From assembly GCA_017937765.1 (NCBI GenBank), contig JAGBCY010000010.1, positions 26,941 through 90,940 of the forward strand: a DNA stretch of 64,000 nt, given 5' to 3'. This DNA is from Alistipes sp. Lineage in GTDB: Bacteria > Bacteroidota > Bacteroidia > Bacteroidales > Rikenellaceae. Below are positions 54,122 through 62,696 of the stretch, piece by piece. Position 1 is the first letter of the stretch. Each line of letters begins with the position of its first letter. The position numbers and the translations under genes are program-made. Below the pieces are notes generated by a model. It did not search any database. It had not been told where the DNA came from and worked only from the letters and a program-made list of their open reading frames with translations.

Positions 54122-57100
54122 ATGAGAAAATTTCTATCTTTTGCGGCTGTACTGGCATTGCTCAGTGGTTGCGCGCAGTCGGATGGCGTTAACGACAGAC
54201 TACCCATTACGGTAGATACGCCCGAGACTCTCTATGCCGAGTTCGATAACGAGCGCGGTGAGAACGAGGATGAGACTCGTACCTATGTCGAGGATGAGTG
54301 GATGTTGCGCTGGCACGAGGGCGACGAGATCTCGTTCTTCCCCGTGACCTACAATATGTGCTACCGTTTCAATGGCCAGACGGGCGATAACGGCGGTACG
54401 TTCTCGAAACTTACTACCGACATCGTTACGGGTAATGAGTTGCCTACGCGCTATGCCGTGTATCCCTATCGCGAGGATACGAAGATTAGCGACGAGGGTC
54501 ACATCACCTACTACTTCCCCGAGGAGCAGCAGTGGGCAGAGAAGTCGTTTGGCCGCGGTGCTAACGTGATGGTTGCTGCTACCGAGAACCACGACGACAA
54601 CGTGCTTCGTTTCAAGAACGTTGGTGGCTACCTCAAGTTGCAGATTTATAGCCCCGAGCAGCGTTGGCTCGACTACCTCGTGCTCGAGGGTAACAATGGC
54701 GAGCGCATCGCGGGTGAGGCTCGCATCGAGGCCTACTACGACGGCGAACCGTGGGTGGAGATGACGGAGAACGCCAGCACGAGGATTACCTACGACTGCG
54801 TGGATACGCAACATTGGGTAGACCTTGCGATTAGTACCGATGCGGAGAATCCCACAGATTTGTGGATTGTGTTGCCTCCGACCTACTTCGATAACGGTAT
54901 CACGGTGCGCATCTACGACACCGAGGGTAACGTCTGCACGAAGAGCACAAACAACTGGATTCCCATCGACCGTAACTATGTTCAGCCCCTCTCTACGTTT
55001 GAGTTCGTTGCTGATGGCGACAACGGCGGCGAGGAGGATGCTCAGATTAAGATCTATGGTGATGTCTCGGCTACTGGTTGGATGAACTGCAACGCTTGGA
55101 TCTGGGATGATGGTGGTGCTAACTACACTGGCGGCAGCTGGCCCGGTCTCGCTCTCGAGGCTGAGGAGGTCGATGGCAAGATGTACTACGCATTCGAGGT
55201 AGCTCCCGAGATGGTTGGTTCAACCGTTAACGTTATCTTTAACAATGGCTCTGAGCAGACCGTTGATATCAATGGTGTGGAGCTTAACGACGACGTTTTC
55301 ATTACTCTTACCGAGGTGGATGCGTCAGGCAAGTGGCTCGCGACGGTCGCATATGGCGCAGGCGAGGTGCCAGGTGGTGGCGGTGTTGATAATCCCGAGG
55401 ATTTCTCTGTTTCGTTCGATATAGAGTATGGCGATAATAATCTTGCTGTTGTAACAGCAATGCCTAACTTTATTAGCAACTATTACTTTAATATCATTGG
55501 CAAAGATATCCTCGAATACTACGGAGTATACGGCAATGATGATGAAACAATGCAGCTTTTGGCTATGTGTATGGACTTTATCAACTCTTCTAATTGGACA
55601 AGAGAGAAGGTTCTGACACCTGGCCACGAGTATGTTGCGGTTGCATTCAATGTAGATGCATATAATGGGGTATTCCAAGAGGTATTTAGCATACCTGAGG
55701 TCGAGCCAGTAGACCCAAGTACGCTCTTCACATACGACAACCTTGAGACTACAACCACAGGCTTTTCTATGGATGTTACCTCTATGAGCGACAATAATAA
55801 CGTTTGGGGATACTATGTTTGGGAGAAGCGACGCTTCGACGAGACTATTGCAAACGATCCTAAGGGTGCTATTGTTTCACTAAGCTATGCTCAATTGGGT
55901 AACCTAATGTCCGATTATGGCTATTCATACGATGAATTCTTCACTTTTATGGAGGATGTTATGGGTGGCTACCATTCTCGCAATATTAGCTGGTTTGAGC
56001 CACTCGAGAACAATACCGAGTATGTCGTTGTTATGTTCTATATGAATCCTGACGTATTTTACCCAATATACGTCCATGACTACAACTATGTTGCTGTCCC
56101 ATTTAAGACCAATGCACCAGAATCTGACTCTACACCAATGCTCGATATCGCTATTAGCAACTTTAGCTACAATGGTGAGAGCTATTCATTGAGTTTTAAT
56201 ATCAAGACAGACTACTCTGCAATGGATTTACTTATAGGCGCTCAACTTTGGGAGAGCTTCGATTTTGAGAAGTATTGGGATCCTAACGACTGGTCACAGA
56301 TTGAGGGATTCTTTTTCCGCAAATCTATAGAAGCGTATAAGCTCGCAGCAGCCAAGAGCGATGAAGGTGCTACAATCAGCTATAACAACCTCAATCGCCA
56401 GGAGTTAGTCTTCTTCTTCGAGGCTAAAAATTATGACAATGCTTCTACATATTACGCTATTCACATTACCGATGATATGTTTCCCACTGAGCCTACTCCC
56501 GTAAATCCCGAGGATTGCGAGTGGGCAGATGTCTACCTCTCGCTTCCTACGGAGGAGGATGCAGCAAATGGTTGGTATCCATACCAGCACTTCTTTATCC
56601 ACATTGCAGGTACAGATATCGTCTCTGGTCGTTATTTTATCCTTAATGATACTGAGGTTACTATTGAGAAAGCTTTGGAGTATAGTTATGCTTTTGATGC
56701 CTCTTGGCTCGAGACTATTAATAGTGGCTCTGTACTTGGTCTCGTCGCAGAAGCTGGCCCTTCATCGGTGTGTCGTCTTGTGGCAGAGCTTACTAATGCA
56801 AATGGCGATATAGTACGCTTCGATAGAGTAATCACAACTACTGAGGCTGTGCCCCATCCCGATATGGAGAAGTGGGTAGGCACGTGGAGCTTATCGGCAG
56901 ACCAGGTAGTTAACTGGATATATGTCGATGGAGCGTATAATGGCCCTACCCTTATCGACCAGTCTGCAACCTATGATATCACTATCGAGCCACGTATCGA
57001 TATTGCCTATAACGCTGTTGAAGTATATGGCTTGACATCGTTGACCACAAGCAATGGTGAGCCTATCAGTGTATTGGCTACTATCAATAACGACGGGTAT

Positions 57101-57499
57101 CTTGTACTCGAAGCAGGTACTGTGCCCATTGAGCAGATTAACGAATCTGAGTTTACTTATTGGTTTCCATATGTTCAGACATCAAATGGAGTTGAAGTGA
57201 TTCCACATTATATTGCTGCCTTGTATTTGACACTTAGCGAGGATGGCTTGACCGCTACTACTGCTTCACGTGGCTCTATAGAATACAATGGTGAGGTTTG
57301 TGATGTTATTGGTATGGATGTCTTTGCATACGATGGATATACTGTCAGAACCTTATACAATCCCGAGACTATGCCCGAGGTTATCACTCCCGCAGGTAAT
57401 ATCACTATGACCCGCACGTCGAGCGCAGCAACGGCTTCGTATGCCCCCGCAAAGCGAGCAGCAACACGCAATATGGTTCAAATCGAGTTGGTAAAATAA
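54122..57499 (+). CDS. Fimbrillin-like-module lipoprotein 2 with CBM26-like domain and Fn3-like repeats
   Basis: 1125 residues. Lipobox LLSGC. Fimbrillin-like module at about 30-300, highly similar to that of the next gene (roughly 90% at DNA level where I compared). Next is a starch-binding CBM26-like domain (about 307-415: QIKIYGD ... GGSWPGLAL ... VIFNNGSEQTVDINGV), then several fibronectin-like repeats (about 425-900). A C-terminal domain starts WVGTWSLS and ends with a basic tail. The part after about 55390 is AT-richer with different codon preference. It starts 28 bp after gene 1 and 18 bp before gene 3. Confidence 0.78.
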   Translation: MRKFLSFAAVLALLSGCAQSDGVNDRLPITVDTPETLYAEFDNERGENEDETRTYVEDEWMLRWHEGDEISFFPVTYNMCYRFNGQTGDNGGTFSKLTTDIVTGNELPTRYAVYPYREDTKISDEGHITYYFPEEQQWAEKSFGRGANVMVAATENHDDNVLRFKNVGGYLKLQIYSPEQRWLDYLVLEGNNGERIAGEARIEAYYDGEPWVEMTENASTRITYDCVDTQHWVDLAISTDAENPTDLWIVLPPTYFDNGITVRIYDTEGNVCTKSTNNWIPIDRNYVQPLSTFEFVADGDNGGEEDAQIKIYGDVSATGWMNCNAWIWDDGGANYTGGSWPGLALEAEEVDGKMYYAFEVAPEMVGSTVNVIFNNGSEQTVDINGVELNDDVFITLTEVDASGKWLATVAYGAGEVPGGGGVDNPEDFSVSFDIEYGDNNLAVVTAMPNFISNYYFNIIGKDILEYYGVYGNDDETMQLLAMCMDFINSSNWTREKVLTPGHEYVAVAFNVDAYNGVFQEVFSIPEVEPVDPSTLFTYDNLETTTTGFSMDVTSMSDNNNVWGYYVWEKRRFDETIANDPKGAIVSLSYAQLGNLMSDYGYSYDEFFTFMEDVMGGYHSRNISWFEPLENNTEYVVVMFYMNPDVFYPIYVHDYNYVAVPFKTNAPESDSTPMLDIAISNFSYNGESYSLSFNIKTDYSAMDLLIGAQLWESFDFEKYWDPNDWSQIEGFFFRKSIEAYKLAAAKSDEGATISYNNLNRQELVFFFEAKNYDNASTYYAIHITDDMFPTEPTPVNPEDCEWADVYLSLPTEEDAANGWYPYQHFFIHIAGTDIVSGRYFILNDTEVTIEKALEYSYAFDASWLETINSGSVLGLVAEAGPSSVCRLVAELTNANGDIVRFDRVITTTEAVPHPDMEKWVGTWSLSADQVVNWIYVDGAYNGPTLIDQSATYDITIEPRIDIAYNAVEVYGLTSLTTSNGEPISVLATINNDGYLVLEAGTVPIEQINESEFTYWFPYVQTSNGVEVIPHYIAALYLTLSEDGLTATTASRGSIEYNGEVCDVIGMDVFAYDGYTVRTLYNPETMPEVITPAGNITMTRTSSAATASYAPAKRAATRNMVQIELVK

Positions 57500-57517
57500 C
57501 TTAAATAGTATAAGATT

Positions 57518-60500
57518 ATGAAGAGACTTCTATTTTTTGCGGCCCTGCTGGCATTGCTCAGTGGTTGCGCGCAGTCGGATGGCGTTAACGACAGGATGCC
57601 CGTTGCGGTAGATACGCCCGAGACTCTCTATGCCGAGTTCGCTGATGAGCGTGGTGAGGATGAGACTCGTACCTATGTTGTCGAGGAGCGCAAGTTGCGC
57701 TGGCACGAGGGTGATGAGATTTCGTTCTTCCCCGTGACCTATAATATGTGCTACCGTTTCAATGGTCAGACGGGCGATAACGGTGGCTCGTTCTCGAAGG
57801 TGACAACCGACCTTGTGACGGGTAACTCGTTGCCTACGCGCTATGCTGTGTATCCCTATCAGGGCGACACCAAGATTAACGAGTTTGGTCACATCACCTA
57901 CTACTTCCCTGAGGAGCAGCAGTGGGCCGAGGAGTCGTTTGGCCGTGGTGCTAACGCGATGGTTGCCGTTACCGAGAACCACGACGACAACGTGCTTCGC
58001 TTCAAGAACGTGGGTGGATATCTGAAGTTGCAGCTTTATAGCTCGGAGGAGCGTCGCATCGACTATATCGAGCTCGAGGGTAACAATGGCGAGCGCATCG
58101 TGGGTGAGGCTCGTATCGAGTCGTCCTACGACTGGGATCCCTGGGTTGAGATGACGGAGAACGCTGGCACACGCGTGACGCTCGACTGCTTCGACTACGA
58201 TACGTGGGAGGATGTACGCCTCAGCAACGATGCGGAGAATCCTACGGATTTCTGGATTGTGTTGCCTCCTACCTACTTCGACAACGGTATCACGGTTCGC
58301 ATCTACGACACCGAGGGTAACGTCTGCACCAAGAGCACAAACAACTGGATCCCCATCGACCGTAACTGCATCCAGCCCCTCTCTACGTTTGAGTTCGTGG
58401 CTGACGGTGGTGACAACAGCGACGAGGTGACGGAGGTTGTCGCTCCATACTTATTAGGTCAGTACTACAATGTCGTTGATATGAATAACCACAACTATTA
58501 TATCCGACTTGCTAACGTTGATGGAGGGGATATGGATACGATTGACGGAGTTGGTATATGCTACTACCTCGACATCTACTCGGATGAGATTAACGATGAG
58601 CTTACGGTGCCTAATGGAGTCTATATGTTTGATCCCGACAACACACACGCTTCGGGTACATTCGCTGCGGAGTATGGCTACGCTGTTGAGCTTGATGAGG
58701 AAGGGAACCAAACGTGGTATGAGTATGCCGAGGGTAGTCAGGTGACGGTAATGGACGATATGATCGTTGCTGAGCTCATTATGCAGGATGGCACGAAGCA
58801 CGTTGTTACCTACGAGGGTAGCACATCGCTTGCTGGTAATGGCGGCGAGGAGGAGCGCGAGCTCTCGTCGTGGAGCGTTATCGGTGCTATGACTGGGTGG
58901 AGCGATGATATACCTATGTATATATATGAGAACTTCTGTGTGGCATACGACGTCTATGCTTTAGCGAGCGACGATTTCAAGTTCCGTAAGGATGGCGAGT
59001 GGGAAAACAACTACGGTGGCGAGTTGATGGGCTTCGGCCAGTATTCTAAGGCTATGTCGACTGGTGAGAATATCATTATCCCCGAGGAGGGTAACTACGA
59101 CATCTACTTCGATCCTGCGGCTGAGGTATTCTTCGTGATGTTCGCTGGCGAGGTGCCGAGCTATACACCTATGTGGAGCATCATTGGCTCGTTCAACGAC
59201 TGGAGCAATGACATCGCAATGGAGAAGGTCGACGGCTACAACAGATATATGGCATATGGCGTAGAGGTTGGCGATAAGGCCGAGTTCAAGTTCCGTCTCG
59301 ACGGTGCGTGGGATACCTCTTACGGTGGTGAGTTGGTGGGCATTGGCGAGGCCTCTAAGCTCGTTCTTAATGGTAATAACATCGTTATCCCCGAGGGTGG
59401 CTCCTACAACTTCCTCCTCGAGCTCGATACTATGCAGTTCACCGTGATGCCTTGTGAGAGCGGCGATGTTGACTTGGGTAGCATCGCTATTGAGGTTGAG
59501 CAGCACGGTTGGGTTGATGACAAGTACTCTGCTACTTTCCACATCTATCCCGAGGCGCAGGATGCCTACTACATCGTTTTGTCGAGCACTGAGGAGTATA
59601 TGAGTGAGTTTGATTCGGACGATGCACTCTACGCGGATGACTGTGCGTATTTCGAGTGGCTCGCTGGGTTCTATGGAATCTCGGCTTTGGATTGTATTCG
59701 CCAGAGAGCATTGATTGGCCAGAGCAGTAAGGATTTCAATGGCAATGAGCCCGGCAACTACGTGGCCTATGCCTACTATATCGACTACGAGACTGGCGAG
59801 CGCGTGTCGGATATTCACTACTACTCGTTCACTATTGAGGAGCCGGGCTTTGTAGCTCAGTTTGCTGTTGATTACGAGGTTGTGGGCAACAACGCAACAT
59901 TCCACGTTGTGCCTTCGAATGAGGATTATAGGTGGTACTCTTACTGCATCTCTACCGATGCGTACAACTATTATATCGACCAGTACGGTGACGACAAGGA
60001 AATTCTTATGGCAGCCTTGACTGGTGAGGTGAGCAACTTGAGAAATCAGGGTCTTAGCGACGAGGAGATTATCACCTTGTTGTTCGCCCAGGGTGAGCAG
60101 AACAAGTCGTCTGAGGGCTTGGAGGCTAATACCGAGCACGTATTTATGGTTGCGGCTGTGGACAACTACACCGACCTCGACAACGTTACTCTCTCGAACG
60201 TGACAGATGTTCGTTTCGTTACGGGCGATGCTCTCGCTTCGGATATGACATTCGATATCTCGGTTACGGACATCACGGCTACACACGCTGCTATTAAGAT
60301 TACCCCCTCGAACGAGGAGGAGACCTTCTGCTGGATTGTTGGCCAATGGGATGGCGTTCAGACGGCTCAGGAGATTATGGATAGCACCGTAGCGGCTTAT
60401 AAAAATTATTTGGATGCAGGTTATATGCTCTACTCGGGCATTCAGGACTACACTGGCGGCGAGGGTAGCCCTTATAAGTGTAAGCTTGATGCTCCCGATA

Positions 60501-61366
60501 CGGACTACTACGTTATCGCTTTTGGCTACTCGGGTGGTGTGACAACTGCTCCCCAGATGGTTACATTCCGTTCGTTGCCGGGCGAGGATATCAACACTAT
60601 CGAGTTTACGATGGAGACTACCGACGTTCAGCCCACTTACGCAAAACTCAAGGTAACACCCTCGGCAGAATCGGTATACTATACTTTCGGTTTGATGCGT
60701 GCCGAGGAGTGGAATGAGGAGTATGAGGTTCAGCAATTTAATGCACAATTTGATCAATTATTAGATGGCACCCTGAGCTATGACCCTAATGCTACCGTAG
60801 CGAAGGTGTTGAGCTCCTACTTCAAACGTGGTACGCAGGAGATGGCTGCAACGTCACTCGATCCCAATAGCGTCTATATGGCCTATCTCTTCGTCCTTGA
60901 TAATGCGACTGGCCACGTGGCACGCGTTATCACCTACCCCGAAATTGTTACGACTCCTGAGTTCGGCGCAGCAACACCCACGTTGGAGGTTCTCGGCATA
61001 TTCTCGGGCGACGAGGAGGCCGGCTCGATTTTTGCTGCTCCCAGTGCTACGGCAGGTAAGGCAATCATTGCGCTTAAGATAGGCAACCTTGATGCGGCTG
61101 AGTCGTATTACTATGGTTCGCTGGAGGGCGATAATAGAGATTTTGGTGATTTTGGTAATACGAGCTTGCTCCAGGAGAAATTCTCGCCATATATATTCTT
61201 AACTTGTGATTGGGGCGATAAGGGTGTCACCACCTTTGCCGCTGCAAAGGATGCCAACGGCATCTATGGTGAAGTGACTTCAGTCTACGTGCAGTGCGAT
61301 CCCGCGAACGTAGACTCCATAGGACTCCTCGAGGAGATATATTACACGGCTTCTAATCAGCAGTAA
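57518..61366 (+). CDS. Fimbrillin-like-module lipoprotein 3 with SusE/F-like tandem domains
   Basis: 1282 residues. Lipobox LLSGC and the shared fimbrillin-like module (about 30-305). Next is one beta-module of the type seen at 39057/40889 (about 310-440, with MDDMIVAELIMQDGTKHVV). Two SusE/SusF-type glycan-binding domains follow (about 450-550, SWSVIGAMTGWSDDIPMY; about 550-650, MWSIIGSFNDWSNDIAME), each with a FKFR-x-DG-x-W motif. Several fibronectin-like repeats run to the end. Unlike genes 1 and 2, codon use stays typical along most of its length. Probably a surface glycan-binding or adhesive protein. Confidence 0.78.
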   Translation: MKRLLFFAALLALLSGCAQSDGVNDRMPVAVDTPETLYAEFADERGEDETRTYVVEERKLRWHEGDEISFFPVTYNMCYRFNGQTGDNGGSFSKVTTDLVTGNSLPTRYAVYPYQGDTKINEFGHITYYFPEEQQWAEESFGRGANAMVAVTENHDDNVLRFKNVGGYLKLQLYSSEERRIDYIELEGNNGERIVGEARIESSYDWDPWVEMTENAGTRVTLDCFDYDTWEDVRLSNDAENPTDFWIVLPPTYFDNGITVRIYDTEGNVCTKSTNNWIPIDRNCIQPLSTFEFVADGGDNSDEVTEVVAPYLLGQYYNVVDMNNHNYYIRLANVDGGDMDTIDGVGICYYLDIYSDEINDELTVPNGVYMFDPDNTHASGTFAAEYGYAVELDEEGNQTWYEYAEGSQVTVMDDMIVAELIMQDGTKHVVTYEGSTSLAGNGGEEERELSSWSVIGAMTGWSDDIPMYIYENFCVAYDVYALASDDFKFRKDGEWENNYGGELMGFGQYSKAMSTGENIIIPEEGNYDIYFDPAAEVFFVMFAGEVPSYTPMWSIIGSFNDWSNDIAMEKVDGYNRYMAYGVEVGDKAEFKFRLDGAWDTSYGGELVGIGEASKLVLNGNNIVIPEGGSYNFLLELDTMQFTVMPCESGDVDLGSIAIEVEQHGWVDDKYSATFHIYPEAQDAYYIVLSSTEEYMSEFDSDDALYADDCAYFEWLAGFYGISALDCIRQRALIGQSSKDFNGNEPGNYVAYAYYIDYETGERVSDIHYYSFTIEEPGFVAQFAVDYEVVGNNATFHVVPSNEDYRWYSYCISTDAYNYYIDQYGDDKEILMAALTGEVSNLRNQGLSDEEIITLLFAQGEQNKSSEGLEANTEHVFMVAAVDNYTDLDNVTLSNVTDVRFVTGDALASDMTFDISVTDITATHAAIKITPSNEEETFCWIVGQWDGVQTAQEIMDSTVAAYKNYLDAGYMLYSGIQDYTGGEGSPYKCKLDAPDTDYYVIAFGYSGGVTTAPQMVTFRSLPGEDINTIEFTMETTDVQPTYAKLKVTPSAESVYYTFGLMRAEEWNEEYEVQQFNAQFDQLLDGTLSYDPNATVAKVLSSYFKRGTQEMAATSLDPNSVYMAYLFVLDNATGHVARVITYPEIVTTPEFGAATPTLEVLGIFSGDEEAGSIFAAPSATAGKAIIALKIGNLDAAESYYYGSLEGDNRDFGDFGNTSLLQEKFSPYIFLTCDWGDKGVTTFAAAKDANGIYGEVTSVYVQCDPANVDSIGLLEEIYYTASNQQ

Positions 61367-61474
61367 GCGGCTCGGGCAGTGGTTGCGCGGCTGTTTGTCG
61401 GCTATCAACTGGGTAGTTGCGCGGCTGTCGGTCGGTTGCAGATAACCACATACTGAGCACGGATATTAGTGATG

Positions 61475-61505
61475 GGGTACAGGGCTTAGGCTCTGTACCC
61501 TTTTT
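61475..61505 (+). terminator. Terminator of the fimbrillin-like operon
   Basis: Stem GGGTACAGGGC/GCTCTGTACCC with one G-U pair, TTAG loop, then TTTTTC. Confidence 0.92.
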
Positions 61506-61509
61506 CTTT

Positions 61510-61586
61510 AGTGAGTAATGAGTAGTGAGTAGTGAGTAACAAAAGTAACGCCCCTGTTACTGCGTTACTCGCGTTACCCACGTTAC
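61510..61586. repeat. Low-complexity GTGAGTA and GTTACTC micro-repeats
   Basis: AGTGAGTA units (61510-61540) are followed by four copies of a CGTTACTC-like 8-9-mer (61555-61586). Related short repeats recur at about 4840-4885 and 62378-62435. Confidence 0.6.
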
Positions 61587-61604
61587 TCAAGTGCCCACAA
61601 TCGG

Positions 61605-62195
61605 CTACTCGTCGGCCCCTAACTCGCGAGCACGACGGTGTATGTCCCACAGACGAAAGCCTAACGACACCATCGAAACACCATAGGCAATGAACGCTAT
61701 CGCCACAAAGAGTATCACGGCCTCAACACCGAGCGTCGAGGGTAGCCACAGCACGGCGATGGCAATGGCGATGATCACCGCGGCGTAGAACACCACCCAC
61801 CCTGCATCGCGCACGCCGTAGCGGCGGAGGTCGAAGCCCTGTGCGAGCATTGCACATCCGCGGTACAACAGCCACGCACCGAGCAGTATGGGCATAACCA
61901 CGGCCGACAGCAACGTGTTGAATATGAGTAGTATGCCGATGATGATGTCGGCAACGGCGGCCACCACTAACCATCCGCGACGCACAAAGTAGTTCTTCGT
62001 GCCGAATGCCTGAATGATGCCCGCGATGCCCGAGACGAGCACCACGATGCCCAGCCACGTGGCAAAGGTGTAGTAGCTGGCAGTGGGGTGTACCAGCACG
62101 ATGAATCCCACGGTCACAGCCGCGATTCCCACGATGAGCGACAGCCACCAGTGCTTGATTAGTCGCTCAGTCTTGTCGTAGATATTACTCTCCAT
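61605..62195 (-). CDS. HdeD/DUF308 family membrane protein
   Basis: 196 residues with six predicted membrane segments arranged as DUF308 pairs (WWLSLIVGIAAVTVGFIVL, TFATWLGIVVLVSGIAGII, GWLVVAAVADIIIGILLIF, MPILLGAWLLYRGCAML, GWVVFYAAVIIAIAIAVLW, AVILFVAIAFIAYGVSM). E. coli HdeD aids acid resistance; the role in Bacteroidetes is unproven. Single gene, convergent with the preceding operon. Confidence 0.88.
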   Translation of the reverse strand: MESNIYDKTERLIKHWWLSLIVGIAAVTVGFIVLVHPTASYYTFATWLGIVVLVSGIAGIIQAFGTKNYFVRRGWLVVAAVADIIIGILLIFNTLLSAVVMPILLGAWLLYRGCAMLAQGFDLRRYGVRDAGWVVFYAAVIIAIAIAVLWLPSTLGVEAVILFVAIAFIAYGVSMVSLGFRLWDIHRRARELGADE

Positions 62196-62450
62196 AGTTG
62201 CAACGATATTGTTAGTGACTATGGTGCTATGTGTAGGTATAAGTAATATATATAATCAGTAGATGTTAACCTAACGTTGTAGCACCTACGTTCGTAGGAT
62301 CAATAATCGTTCCAATCTCTCTGGGGGCTGCCGTACTACTCTCGAGATTCTTCACTTCGCTCAGAATGACAAAATAGGAATCATTACTAATTCCTCACTA
62401 CTCACTACTAATTGCTATTTGCTAATTGCTAACTGCCTTTATAAACGCAA
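62196..62450. other. Intergenic region with short A/T-rich repeats
   Basis: No gene. CACTACTCACTACTAATTGC-type and TTGCTAATTGCTAA repeats occur at 62378-62435. No convincing promoter box for the HdeD gene was found. Confidence 0.5.
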
Positions 62451-62497
62451 AAACCCCAAATAGGACACACTTAAAAGCACGTCCTATTCGGGATTTT
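62451..62497 (-). terminator. Terminator of mutB
   Basis: On the minus strand AAATCCCGAATAGGAC pairs fully with GTCCTATTTGGGGTTT through two G-U pairs, followed by TT. Same family as 42857-42901. It lies 200 bp beyond the mutB stop. Confidence 0.7.
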
Positions 62498-62519
62498 AGC
62501 CTAATTACCGCATTAGTAG

Positions 62520-62673
62520 CTCAGCACAACTACCTCCGTCTTAGACCTCAGCACACTGCCCTCTGTCTTACGACCTCGGCACACCGCCTCCGTCTTACGA
62601 CCTCAGCACACCGCCTCTCCGTCTTACGACCTCAGCAAACTGCCCTCCGTCTTACGACCTCGGCGCAACTGCT
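62520..62673. repeat. 27-29-bp imperfect tandem repeat, six copies
   Basis: Copies begin at 62520, 62547, 62575, 62602, 62631 and 62659. The conserved part is CTC(A/G)GC(A)CA and CGTCTTACGAC; the rest varies. It lies in the 3' flank of mutB before its terminator. Confidence 0.85.
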
Positions 62674-62696
62674 TGCCACCCTGCGGCTTAGCGCGA

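Noticed and set aside
58961-60757. 598-codon antisense frame opposite fimbrillin-like gene 3
   Set aside because: The sense strand has continuous lipoprotein and Fn3-like domains; the antisense frame has no recognisable domain.
52336-61366. Invertible-promoter or shufflon-type switching of the three lipoproteins
   Set aside because: No inverted repeats flanking a promoter and no recombinase were found in the window; diversification by recombination with other loci remains open.
62520-62673. Possible CRISPR array
   Set aside because: Units abut with no unique 30-40-bp spacers, unit length drifts between 27 and 29 bp, and no cas gene is in the window. It is a tandem repeat.
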